In this document: positions 8,560 through 16,416 of the stretch, one piece after another
Position numbering within the stretch: the stretch's first letter is position 1
Layout of the letters: each line of letters opens with the position of its first letter
Assembly: GCF_900103125.1 (NCBI RefSeq)
Contig: NZ_FNJV01000011.1
Coordinates: forward strand, 124,001-188,000
Length of the DNA stretch: 64,000 nucleotides
Origin: Mucilaginibacter sp. OK268
GTDB taxonomy: Bacteria; Bacteroidota; Bacteroidia; Sphingobacteriales; Sphingobacteriaceae
Direction of reading: 5' to 3'
The notes under the pieces: model-generated
Told to the model about the DNA's origin: nothing
Seen by the model: the letters and a program-made list of their open reading frames with translations, nothing else
Databases searched by the model: none
Position numbers and translations under genes: made by a program

Positions 8560-10020
8560 CTAATTCATTAATTTAAACTGTGCTTCCAGTTCTTCCATAT
8601 CATCGAAGTGATTTTTCACTCCGTTTATTTCCTGATATTTTTCATGCCCCTTACCGGCTACCAGTATAATATCGCCCGGATTGGCCAGCATGCATGCTGT
8701 TTTAATTGCTTCGTGACGATCTACAATACTCACTGTATGTCTTTTGAAAGCCGGGTCAACCCCTTCCTCCATATCTTTGATGATCTGTCCCGGATCTTCC
8801 GACCGTGGATTATCAGCGGTTAATATTACCTTATCGCTCCATTCACTGGCCACACGTGCCATAATTGGGCGTTTGGTTTTATCCCTGTCGCCACCACAAC
8901 CAATCACTGTGATCACTTTCTCGTTCCCCTTGCGTATATCGTGAATGGTGCTCAATACATTTTGCACAGCATCAGGTGTGTGGGCATAATCAACTATACC
9001 TATTACCTTGTTGGGCGCTACTATATATTCAAAGCGGCCTTCGGCTCCGGTCAGCTTACTCAGGCTGGTTAGTACTTTAGCTTTATCCTGATCAAGCAGC
9101 ATAGCTGTGGCGTAAACCGCCAACAGGTTGTAAGCATTAAACGTACCTACCATTTTAAACCAAACTTCTTCGCTATCAATGTGCAGCAGCAAACCATCAA
9201 ACTGATTTTCCAGTATGCGGGCCTTATAATCGGCCATAGATTTTAATCCGTAAGTTTTTTTATGCGCCTCTGTGTTTTGCAACATCACACCGCCATTTTT
9301 ATCATCACTGTTGGTAAGCGCGAAGGCTGTTTTTGGCAAACCATCAAAAAATGCCTTTTTGGCTTTCAGATAGCTGTCGAACGTTTTATGATAATCTAAA
9401 TGATCATGCGTTAAATTGGTAAATATCCCACCAGAAAATACCAGATTGGCAATACGGTGCTGGGCTATGGCATGTGAACTTACTTCCATAAAGCAGTAAT
9501 CACAGCCTTGCGCCACCATGTCTGCCAGTAAGCTATTCAGCTCAATAGGATCAGGAGTGGTATGGGTTGATGGGATCACTGTATCATTGATCTGATTTTC
9601 GACTGTTGATAATAAACCGCATTTATATCCCAGATCGCGAAACAGTTGGTACAACAAAGTAGCAACGGTAGTTTTACCATTGGTGCCGGTAACACCAACC
9701 AGCTTAAGCTGCTCAGATGGCTTGCCATAAAAGTTGGCGGCAACAATGCTTAATGCTTTACCAGAATCGGCCACCATCAAAAAGTCGACCTCAGCTACGG
9801 TATGTGCGGGCAGATCTTCACAAATAACCGCTATGGCGCCGCTTTTAATAGCCTGATCAATATAATCATGGCCATCAACCAGCGTGCCTTTTACGGCAAC
9901 AAACAATGAACCCGGCTGAACTTTGCGCGAATCAAAGGTTACAGACGTAATTTCCACATCAGCGCTTCCCTGTAATTCAGTAAAAGCCAATCCATCCAAT
10001 ATATCACTTAAATACATCAT
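8560..10020 (-). CDS. murE: UDP-MurNAc-tripeptide synthetase MurE (meso-DAP type)
   Basis: MurE adds the third residue of the stem peptide. The 486-residue protein has the ATP loop GVTGTNGKTTVATL (about 109-122), NLTHDHLDYHKTF, and the substrate-selective motif DNPRSEDP. In characterised MurE enzymes DNPR marks meso-diaminopimelate specificity, so the organism probably has DAP-type peptidoglycan. The start overlaps the ftsI stop (ATGATG against TGA), indicating translational coupling. It is 219 nt upstream of mraY. Confidence 0.95.
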   Translation of the reverse strand: MMYLSDILDGLAFTELQGSADVEITSVTFDSRKVQPGSLFVAVKGTLVDGHDYIDQAIKSGAIAVICEDLPAHTVAEVDFLMVADSGKALSIVAANFYGKPSEQLKLVGVTGTNGKTTVATLLYQLFRDLGYKCGLLSTVENQINDTVIPSTHTTPDPIELNSLLADMVAQGCDYCFMEVSSHAIAQHRIANLVFSGGIFTNLTHDHLDYHKTFDSYLKAKKAFFDGLPKTAFALTNSDDKNGGVMLQNTEAHKKTYGLKSMADYKARILENQFDGLLLHIDSEEVWFKMVGTFNAYNLLAVYATAMLLDQDKAKVLTSLSKLTGAEGRFEYIVAPNKVIGIVDYAHTPDAVQNVLSTIHDIRKGNEKVITVIGCGGDRDKTKRPIMARVASEWSDKVILTADNPRSEDPGQIIKDMEEGVDPAFKRHTVSIVDRHEAIKTACMLANPGDIILVAGKGHEKYQEINGVKNHFDDMEELEAQFKLMN

Positions 10021-12125
10021 TGTAATTCAATTGTTATTCGTGATCCTTTTGGTATGAGGCTGCCGCCGGTAACCGATTGTGTGGTTACTACACCGCTGCC
10101 GCGTACCGTTACTTTATAACCCGCATTGCCCAAAACATACAGGGCATCACTAAGGCCCATACCGGTGACTGCCGGAACGGTGCCGTTCTTATACCTTACT
10201 TCTTCAAAAGGGATCCCGTTGCTGGTATCAACCCCGCCCGCATCAGCATTTGCCGAAGCATACAGCGGTTTTACACCCAGTTTGGTATACACCTGTTTTA
10301 ATGCTTTTAAATTACCTTGCTTTACTTTTGGCATACTGGTATTACCCACCAGGTGCGTAGCCGGGCTTTGGTTTATCTCCATATCGTTGGCATAAACCCT
10401 GTCTGCCACTTCCCTGAAAACCGGACCTGCAACCAGGGCCGCCAGGTAATTACCTTTTGTTGGGTTATTAATCACCACGATCATGGAATATTTAGGATGA
10501 TCGGCAGGGAAATAACCGCAAAATGAAGCCTGATATTTTTTGTCTTTATAACCCAAAGTTCCATTAGCTACCTGTGCTGTACCGGTTTTACCAGCCACAC
10601 TGTAAAGCTTGTTTTTAATAACGTTTTTACCAGTACCGTTAAGCACCACACCTTCCAACATACCCCTTATCTTACCCAGCGTAGCATCAGAACAAACATG
10701 TTCATTAATAACCCGGGCCTGAAACTGCTCAATAGGATTACCCAGACGGCGTATCTCGCGTACAAAAATGGGGGCTATAAGCTTACCATTGTTGGCTACC
10801 GAATTATAGTAAGCCAACATTTGCAAGGGTGTTAAATTCATTTCATACCCATAGGCCATTTCGGGCAGCGTATAGTTTTTATTCCAGCTGCGATTTGAAG
10901 GATTTTTGATCACCGGTTGACCTTCACCCCGTATTTGCAACTGCAACTTCTCATTTAAATGATAGCTGTACAGCTTATTGATATATTCCCAGGGATTACC
11001 ACTATAGTATCTGGTGACCAATTTAGCTGCCGCCACGTTTGATGATTCTTCGAAAGCGCGTTTAACGCTCATCTCATAATTATCATGCTCGGTGTCGGTG
11101 ATGGTTGGCCCCTTTGGGAATTTATATTTACCACCTTCGGCATTAACAATGGTACTGGTATCTATCTTATGCTGATCAAGCAAGGTCATGTACGAAGCCA
11201 ACTTAAAGGTTGAACCCGGATCGATAGCGTTACTGATAGCATAGTTCATCTTTTCTTTATAATCACCTTCCTTGGTACGGGTAAAATTGGCTATAGCCCG
11301 CACCTCGCCGGTAGCTACTTCCATTAATACCACACAACCATGATCGGCCTCGCTTTTGATCAACTGTTTCATCAAAGCATCCTGCGCCACATCCTGAAAA
11401 TTCACGTCGATGGTAGATATGATATCGGCACCATCTTTAGCCGCTATCTCTTCGTCGTCATCAACAGGCATCCAGGTTCCACCGGGAATGCGCTGCATTA
11501 ACCTGCGTCCATTCTCGCCATTGATATAAGCCGAATAGGCCCCTTCCAGGCCTACCGCGTTTTTTACATTCTCATTCTTATAACCAATAGTACGGGCTGC
11601 CAGCGAATGAAACGGCAGTATGCGCTTATTCTGCTGCAACACGATAAGGCAATTCCTGGTCTTCCTTTTTTTGAAGATCGGGAAGTCCTTGATCTTTTTT
11701 AATTCCTGATAGCTTACCCTCCGTCTTAACAGTTGATAACGCGAACCATCTTTTCGGGCTTCACGAAATATCCTGGAGTATTCGCGGGCCGGTCTGTCGT
11801 TATACATTTTTGACAAATTCATAGCCAGCTGATCAACATTGTCATTAAACACGCTATCCTCGGCAATACCACCGGCCAGCATATCCATGTGCAACTCATA
11901 CTCCGGAACAGAGGTAGCTAAAAGACTACCATCTACAGAAAAAATATTACCACGGGCAGCTTCAACGGTTTGATACTGGGCCGATAGACTGGCCGCCATA
12001 TCTTTCCATTTTTTGCCCTGCACAAATTGCACCCGGCATAACTGCACCACTACAGCAAAAGCAAACAGCAATATCAGCCCGAAAGCGATATACACCCGCA
12101 GCAGAATGTTGGTTCTAATTCCCAT
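10017..12125 (-). CDS. ftsI: Septal transpeptidase FtsI/PBP3 with PASTA domain
   Basis: This class B penicillin-binding protein cross-links septal peptidoglycan with FtsW. Architecture: N-terminal membrane anchor (about 12-31), pedestal domain, transpeptidase domain with SxxK as STFK (Ser about 305), SxN as SSN in EESSNVAAAKL, and KTG as AGKTGTAQV (Lys about 513). One PASTA domain follows at about 635-702 (VPAVTGMGLSDALYVLGNAGY). PASTA-bearing FtsI is common in Bacteroidota. It overlaps ftsL upstream and murE downstream. Confidence 0.95.
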   Translation of the reverse strand: MGIRTNILLRVYIAFGLILLFAFAVVVQLCRVQFVQGKKWKDMAASLSAQYQTVEAARGNIFSVDGSLLATSVPEYELHMDMLAGGIAEDSVFNDNVDQLAMNLSKMYNDRPAREYSRIFREARKDGSRYQLLRRRVSYQELKKIKDFPIFKKRKTRNCLIVLQQNKRILPFHSLAARTIGYKNENVKNAVGLEGAYSAYINGENGRRLMQRIPGGTWMPVDDDEEIAAKDGADIISTIDVNFQDVAQDALMKQLIKSEADHGCVVLMEVATGEVRAIANFTRTKEGDYKEKMNYAISNAIDPGSTFKLASYMTLLDQHKIDTSTIVNAEGGKYKFPKGPTITDTEHDNYEMSVKRAFEESSNVAAAKLVTRYYSGNPWEYINKLYSYHLNEKLQLQIRGEGQPVIKNPSNRSWNKNYTLPEMAYGYEMNLTPLQMLAYYNSVANNGKLIAPIFVREIRRLGNPIEQFQARVINEHVCSDATLGKIRGMLEGVVLNGTGKNVIKNKLYSVAGKTGTAQVANGTLGYKDKKYQASFCGYFPADHPKYSMIVVINNPTKGNYLAALVAGPVFREVADRVYANDMEINQSPATHLVGNTSMPKVKQGNLKALKQVYTKLGVKPLYASANADAGGVDTSNGIPFEEVRYKNGTVPAVTGMGLSDALYVLGNAGYKVTVRGSGVVTTQSVTGGSLIPKGSRITIELQ

Positions 12126-12528
12126 CCTGATCCTCCTTTACTGTTATCTTTTGCGGCGGCTCAACAGACTGCCTTACCCCCAGGGTATCGGCGCGCTTAG
12201 CAACCTCGGTTAATGTACTTTTAAAGGCCATATCGGCTTTGGCTGTTTTGTAATCCCAACCACGCTCCTTTACCTCTTTTGTAATATCATCTATGTCACG
12301 TATCGTTTTTTCGGCCAGGTGCATATTACCAATGTATATCATCCCCAGGAAGGCTATATACATGATGAAGGGTAAAGCACCGGTAGCTGTTTCTTTTGTA
12401 ATAAAGCCTTTGGCAAAAAACTGAGTAAAAAGATTGTCCTGAATTTCGCGCACAGGTTTTTCCTCCACGATGATATCCTGCTCCAATTCTTCTTCGTCCT
12501 GAATTTCTGTACGTAAACGATTAGTCAT
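12115..12528 (-). CDS. ftsL: FtsL-like divisome protein
   Basis: A 137-residue bitopic protein: an acidic cytoplasmic N-terminus (residues 1-55), one membrane helix near residues 60-78 (GALPFIMYIAFLGMIYIG), then a helical periplasmic region that could form a coiled coil (AEKTIRDIDDITKEVKERG). This matches the FtsL-related family of Bacteroidota, which joins FtsB and FtsQ to activate FtsWI. Sequence conservation is weak, so the call depends mainly on topology and on its position between rsmH and ftsI, both of which it overlaps. Confidence 0.82.
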   Translation of the reverse strand: MTNRLRTEIQDEEELEQDIIVEEKPVREIQDNLFTQFFAKGFITKETATGALPFIMYIAFLGMIYIGNMHLAEKTIRDIDDITKEVKERGWDYKTAKADMAFKSTLTEVAKRADTLGVRQSVEPPQKITVKEDQDGN

Positions 12529-13427
12529 TTTTTTACAGCTATCCTTAATTTAGCGCTCCGTGCTCTGTTATTATTCTTTATTTCCTCATCCGATGCTGTT
12601 ATAGCTCCACGGCTTACCGCATCCAATGGTTTATTGTTATTACCGTAAAAATCCTTCTCCACCTCGCCGCTGAATTTGCCTTTGGCGATGAAGTTTTTCA
12701 CCAGCCTGTCTTCCAGCGAATGATATGACATCACCACCAGTCTGCCGCCAACCGCCAATACTTCTGCCGATTGAACCAGAAACTCTTTCAATGCTTCCAA
12801 CTCCTGGTTAACCTCAATGCGCAATGCCTGGAACACCTGTGCCAGGTATTTATTTTCCTTACCACGTGGAATCCGGTTACTGATCGCGTTTTTCAGATCG
12901 GCAATGGTTACTATCGGCGCATTTAAACGCGCTGTCGCGATGGTTTCGGCCAGCGATTTCGCGTTCTGTATCTCACCGTAAATACCAAAAATGCGGTGCA
13001 GCTCGGCAACGGTGTAATTATTAACTACATCCTTAGCAGTAAGCTCACCCAGTTGATTCATGCGCATATCCAACTCGGCATCAAACCGGATCGAAAAACC
13101 CCGTTCGGCCTGATCAAACTGATATGACGAAACACCCAGATCGGCCAGTATACCATCAACCGGAATAGCGCCATGCAAACGGCAAAAGTTTTTGAGATAA
13201 CGGAAGTTTTGATCAACAAATACAAAACGTTCATCCTCAATCAAATTCTGCTGCGCATCGGCATCCTGGTCAAAAGCCAGCAAAGTACCCTCGGGCCCCA
13301 AATGTTTTAATATCTCACGCGAGTGACCACCACCACCAAAAGTAACATCCACATAAGTGCCGTCCTTTTTAATGGCAAGTCCCTCAATACATTCATTGAG
13401 CATTACCGGTACATGATACTCACTCAT
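12525..13427 (-). CDS. rsmH: 16S rRNA (cytosine(1402)-N4)-methyltransferase RsmH (MraW)
   Basis: RsmH methylates N4 of C1402 in 16S rRNA. The protein starts MSEYHVPVMLNECIEGL and shows the SAM-binding VDVTFGGGGHSREIL (about 21-35), DGILADLGVSSYQFD, RGFSIRFDAELDMRM and VMSYHSLEDRLVK. I chose the ATG at 13427 (300 aa). It has a strong ribosome site (AAGGAGGGG) 4-5 nt upstream, and it overlaps the mraZ stop by 8 nt. A longer in-frame ORF to 13532 would read through the mraZ 3' end and is rejected. Confidence 0.95.
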   Translation of the reverse strand: MSEYHVPVMLNECIEGLAIKKDGTYVDVTFGGGGHSREILKHLGPEGTLLAFDQDADAQQNLIEDERFVFVDQNFRYLKNFCRLHGAIPVDGILADLGVSSYQFDQAERGFSIRFDAELDMRMNQLGELTAKDVVNNYTVAELHRIFGIYGEIQNAKSLAETIATARLNAPIVTIADLKNAISNRIPRGKENKYLAQVFQALRIEVNQELEALKEFLVQSAEVLAVGGRLVVMSYHSLEDRLVKNFIAKGKFSGEVEKDFYGNNNKPLDAVSRGAITASDEEIKNNNRARSAKLRIAVKK

Positions 13428-13884
13428 CACCCCTCCTTGCTTTATTACCCATAACCCGCTGCGCCAGTGCGCTAAAGTTCTGCGGTTCATTGGAGAACGC
13501 TGCTTTATGCGCCTCCGCATCCCATACCTCAATTTTATTTAACTGGCAGGCCAGCACTACATCATTTTTTATACCCGCGTAATCCAGCAAAAACTTTGGC
13601 AACAACACCCTGCCGGCAGCATCAAGCGAAAGCTCAGTTGCGCCACGGGTGAAATATCTGATAAACTCTATGTTATCCTCCTCGTATTCGTTAAGTTTGC
13701 TCAGTTCGTCCAATTTTTTGTCCCATTCTGTTTTAGTATAAATAACCAGGTAATTTTTGAATCCGCGATTGATCACCAGGCCCTCAGTTTCAGCTTCAGG
13801 AAGCTTTTTTTTGAGCCCAGCAGGTATCATCATCCTTGATTTAGGATCCAGCTTACATTCAAATTCACCGGTTAAATAGGACAT
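13420..13884 (-). CDS. mraZ: Transcriptional regulator MraZ
   Basis: MraZ is a SpoVT/AbrB-like DNA-binding protein that controls the dcw operon it heads. The 154-residue product has two MraZ repeats: GEFECKLDPKSRMMIPAGLKK near residues 6-26 (quoted in part) and TELSLDAAGRVLLPKFL around 85-101. The second contains the conserved D-x-x-GR-x-x-x-P core. The ATG at 13884 gives the usual MSxLxGEF start; an upstream in-frame ATG at 13944 would add 20 non-conserved residues. 10-bp repeats about 45-95 nt upstream look like its own operator. Confidence 0.94.
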   Translation of the reverse strand: MSYLTGEFECKLDPKSRMMIPAGLKKKLPEAETEGLVINRGFKNYLVIYTKTEWDKKLDELSKLNEYEEDNIEFIRYFTRGATELSLDAAGRVLLPKFLLDYAGIKNDVVLACQLNKIEVWDAEAHKAAFSNEPQNFSALAQRVMGNKARRGDE

Positions 13885-13926
13885 TTTAAGACTATGGCAT
13901 AATATAATGAGTAAAAGTAAGGTACT

Positions 13927-13981
13927 TTTACCACTTTCTACCACTTTTTACCACCAAAAAGTTTTCAACATTTTTGGTGGG
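13927..13981 (-). promoter_or_regulatory. Probable MraZ operator (10-bp direct repeats)
   Basis: Read on the minus strand, GTGGTAAAAA, GTGGTAGAAA and GTGGTAAAAG follow each other with exact 10-bp spacing (CCAC cores at 13931, 13941, 13951). An inverted copy of the box (TTTTTGGTGG) lies at 13971-13980. Tandem GTGG-type boxes at one-helical-turn spacing are the known target of MraZ, so autoregulation is inferred. Confidence 0.7.
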
Positions 13982-14142
13982 TATTGTGCTATATCCATAA
14001 AAAACAACGCTCATATATTTTCCAGAACTAAATTTGGTTCTTGATGCCTTTTGAGAAAGGGATTTAGGGAATCCACTATATGCCTTTCGGTTACAGGTTT
14101 TAAAAACTTAATTTAGCTGCTCATCATTAGCGTTTGTATCAT

Positions 14143-15093
14143 ATGCGCACCATCACTATAGAAGAACATTTTGCTACGCCTCTTTTTCTTGCGGGAGCAG
14201 GTAGCAGTATAAACGGATATCCGGAAACTGCTGAAAAACTGCTCGATCTGGGCGAAAAAAGGATTGCCGAAATGGATAGCGCCGGCATTGATATGCAGGT
14301 GCTGTCTATCACGCCGCCGGGTGTAGAGCAAAGCACGGGCGCTGAAGCCATTACTTTAGCTCAAGACATCAACGACACCCTGGCCCAGGCCATCGCCAAC
14401 TTTCCGGATCGTTTTTCCGGGTTGGCCGCTATTCCGACTGCCGATCCTAAGGCAGCAGTTGCAGAATTAGACCGGGCAACTGGATCATTAGGATTCAAGG
14501 GAGCTGTTATTAACGGTCATGTTAACGGGCGTTACCTGGATGATCAATATTTTTGGCCCATATTTGAAAGTGTGCAGTCACTGGGCGTACCGATCTATCT
14601 GCATCCTACCAAACCGCCCAAAGCCATCAGCGATATTTATTACAGTGGTTTTTCACCCGTGATTGAAGAGTTTTTTGCGGGAGGGGGCTATGGCTGGCAC
14701 ATTGAAACAGGCATTCATGTAATGCGATTGATACTGGGTGGGGTGTTTGACCGTTTCCCTGATCTGCAAATAATTATCGGGCATTTAGGTGAATCACTGC
14801 CGTTTATGCAGCAGCGGATGAACAGGATGTTCTCTCCCGAACGTACAGGCCTGGAACGTTCTATAAGTGCCTATCTAAAAGAAAATATCCATTACACCAT
14901 CGGAGGCTTTAATTATGAAGCACCATTCCGGAATTTATTGCTCGAGGTAGGTGCTGAACGGATTCTGTTTTCTGCCGACTATCCCTGGGCCTCAATGGCC
15001 AATGCCAGGGATTTTCTAATGGCGCTTCCAGTCAATGAAACCGAAAGACACAGGGTCGCATACCAGAATGCAGAGGCCTTATTAAAAATTTAG
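14143..15093 (+). CDS. Amidohydrolase family protein (ACMSD / gamma-resorcylate decarboxylase-like)
   Basis: Metal-dependent amidohydrolase of the 2-amino-3-carboxymuconate-semialdehyde decarboxylase type, which usually decarboxylates or hydrolyses aromatic acids. Seen: the N-terminal metal motif TIEEHF (residues 5-10), VPIYLHPTKPP (metal His, about residue 155), IIGHLGESLPF (about 213-223) and the terminal metal Asp in FSADYPW (about 275-281). It has no signal peptide. The ATG at 14143 is preferred over the TTG at 14134 because family proteins start right at the EEHF strand. It is transcribed alone, divergently from mraZ. Substrate cannot be told. Confidence 0.85.
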   Translation: MRTITIEEHFATPLFLAGAGSSINGYPETAEKLLDLGEKRIAEMDSAGIDMQVLSITPPGVEQSTGAEAITLAQDINDTLAQAIANFPDRFSGLAAIPTADPKAAVAELDRATGSLGFKGAVINGHVNGRYLDDQYFWPIFESVQSLGVPIYLHPTKPPKAISDIYYSGFSPVIEEFFAGGGYGWHIETGIHVMRLILGGVFDRFPDLQIIIGHLGESLPFMQQRMNRMFSPERTGLERSISAYLKENIHYTIGGFNYEAPFRNLLLEVGAERILFSADYPWASMANARDFLMALPVNETERHRVAYQNAEALLKI

Positions 15094-15114
15094 TTTTTTA
15101 CTCATTCAATAGCT

Positions 15115-16344
15115 TTAAGCAGCAACTACAACCTTCTTTGCCAAGGGCTTCTTCTTTTTCTTGATGCGGTTTAACCACATCATTACCCCTGTTACCGGGA
15201 ATATGAGCGACAAGGCACAAACCACAAAACTGATTATCTGGGTAGGCAAACCGTATACAGCTCCTGTATGAACCGGTTTTACAAATGCCCTTACCCGTTG
15301 ACCCAAACTTTTAGAGGCAAACGTTTGAGATCCTGCCAGGCTGCCGCTGTACTGATCAATATAATAGATATCCGCGGTGGTTTCCAAAGCTCCTTTTGGC
15401 CAAACATTTACTGTATAGGTGGCCGATGAATCGCGCGGGAGGCGAACGCTATAATATTCGGCTGTGGCGATTGTTTTACCCATACCAGCTAAAACCGCGT
15501 CGGCAGATAAAGCTGCGGTGTTGGGTTTGTATACAGACAGCGGTGCTTTGGGTTGCTCTTTAACAGGTGGCTTTGACCCCAGAATAGCGAACAAGGTAAC
15601 ATTGGCCCATTTAAAGGTCATGATCAACCCGGTTAATACCACCACGATCAAAAACACCGAAGTATAAAAGCCGGTAACTATATGCAGGTCATGCGTTAAC
15701 CTTTTGACACTGCCATCCCACTTAATTTTAAGACGTTGCCGCATGATCGCTTTTGTCTTGGGCCACCATAATATCACCCCTGTGATCAATATAAACAGAA
15801 AAATAAGCGTAGATAACGATACTACCCAATCGCCAAAACTATTCTTGGCTCCTAGTAAAAAGCGGTGAAACATCTCCACCTTATACAGAAAAGTTTGGCG
15901 ACGGTTAAACTGTTCGATCACCTGACCTGTATAGGGGTTTACAAAAAGGGTTAGATTAGGCTTTTCATCCGCCTTTAGTTTCTTGTCTTTATGGTCATGG
16001 CCATTACCTTTTTTGCTTTTTTCTGTTTTTAGAGCTGGTTGCTCTGCGTCTTTTTTATTCTTCTTTTCAGGAATTATTACCGCTATTTCGGTGGCGCGCA
16101 CTGGATCATTATACACCATAACCGACGAGAGTTTAGCCCGGGGCACCTGCTTTAAAGCCTCGGGTACCAGGTTCGCCAAAGTCATCCTTGTCTCCTGTGG
16201 TTTTATAGAGTAACGCTGCGGATGAAGCGCATGCTGTATCTCCTTTTCAAAAACCAGCATGGTACCCGTAAAACACGAGCAAAAAATGATAATACCAGCC
16301 GCGAGGCTCAGGTAAAGATGTATCGTGCGAAAAAAAATCTTCAT
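15115..16344 (-). CDS. PepSY-associated membrane protein (PiuB-like)
   Basis: A 409-residue inner-membrane protein with about four membrane helices and a large periplasmic PepSY region. It starts MKIFFRTIHLYLSLAAGII. Histidines in helices (HLYLSL, FHRFLLGA, HDLHIVTGFY, KPVHTGAVYGLP) are typical of PiuB/FhuF-neighbour membrane reductases proposed to reduce ferric siderophores. A lysine- and histidine-rich hydrophilic stretch (about residues 100-130, including GNGHDHKDKK) interrupts the PepSY part. It lies 72 nt downstream of the TonB receptor, so the two probably form an iron-uptake operon. An upstream ATG at 16380 gives a non-family extension. Confidence 0.85.
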   Translation of the reverse strand: MKIFFRTIHLYLSLAAGIIIFCSCFTGTMLVFEKEIQHALHPQRYSIKPQETRMTLANLVPEALKQVPRAKLSSVMVYNDPVRATEIAVIIPEKKNKKDAEQPALKTEKSKKGNGHDHKDKKLKADEKPNLTLFVNPYTGQVIEQFNRRQTFLYKVEMFHRFLLGAKNSFGDWVVSLSTLIFLFILITGVILWWPKTKAIMRQRLKIKWDGSVKRLTHDLHIVTGFYTSVFLIVVVLTGLIMTFKWANVTLFAILGSKPPVKEQPKAPLSVYKPNTAALSADAVLAGMGKTIATAEYYSVRLPRDSSATYTVNVWPKGALETTADIYYIDQYSGSLAGSQTFASKSLGQRVRAFVKPVHTGAVYGLPTQIISFVVCALSLIFPVTGVMMWLNRIKKKKKPLAKKVVVAA

Positions 16345-16416
16345 AGCTGCTGTATCTGCAAAAACCGGTACGCAAAGCATAACCGGTTTAATATTTTATA
16401 TTGTGGTTTAAAAATC

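Noticed and set aside
13428..13532. Longer RsmH reading frame
   Set aside because: It would run back through the end of mraZ; the ATG at 13427 has a strong ribosome site and the conserved N-terminus.
13885..13944. Longer MraZ start
   Set aside because: The extra residues lie in the leader near the MraZ operator and do not match the conserved MraZ N-terminus.
14113..14331. Minus-strand small ORFs upstream of mraZ
   Set aside because: They lie opposite the amidohydrolase coding frame and lack ribosome sites or recognisable sequence.
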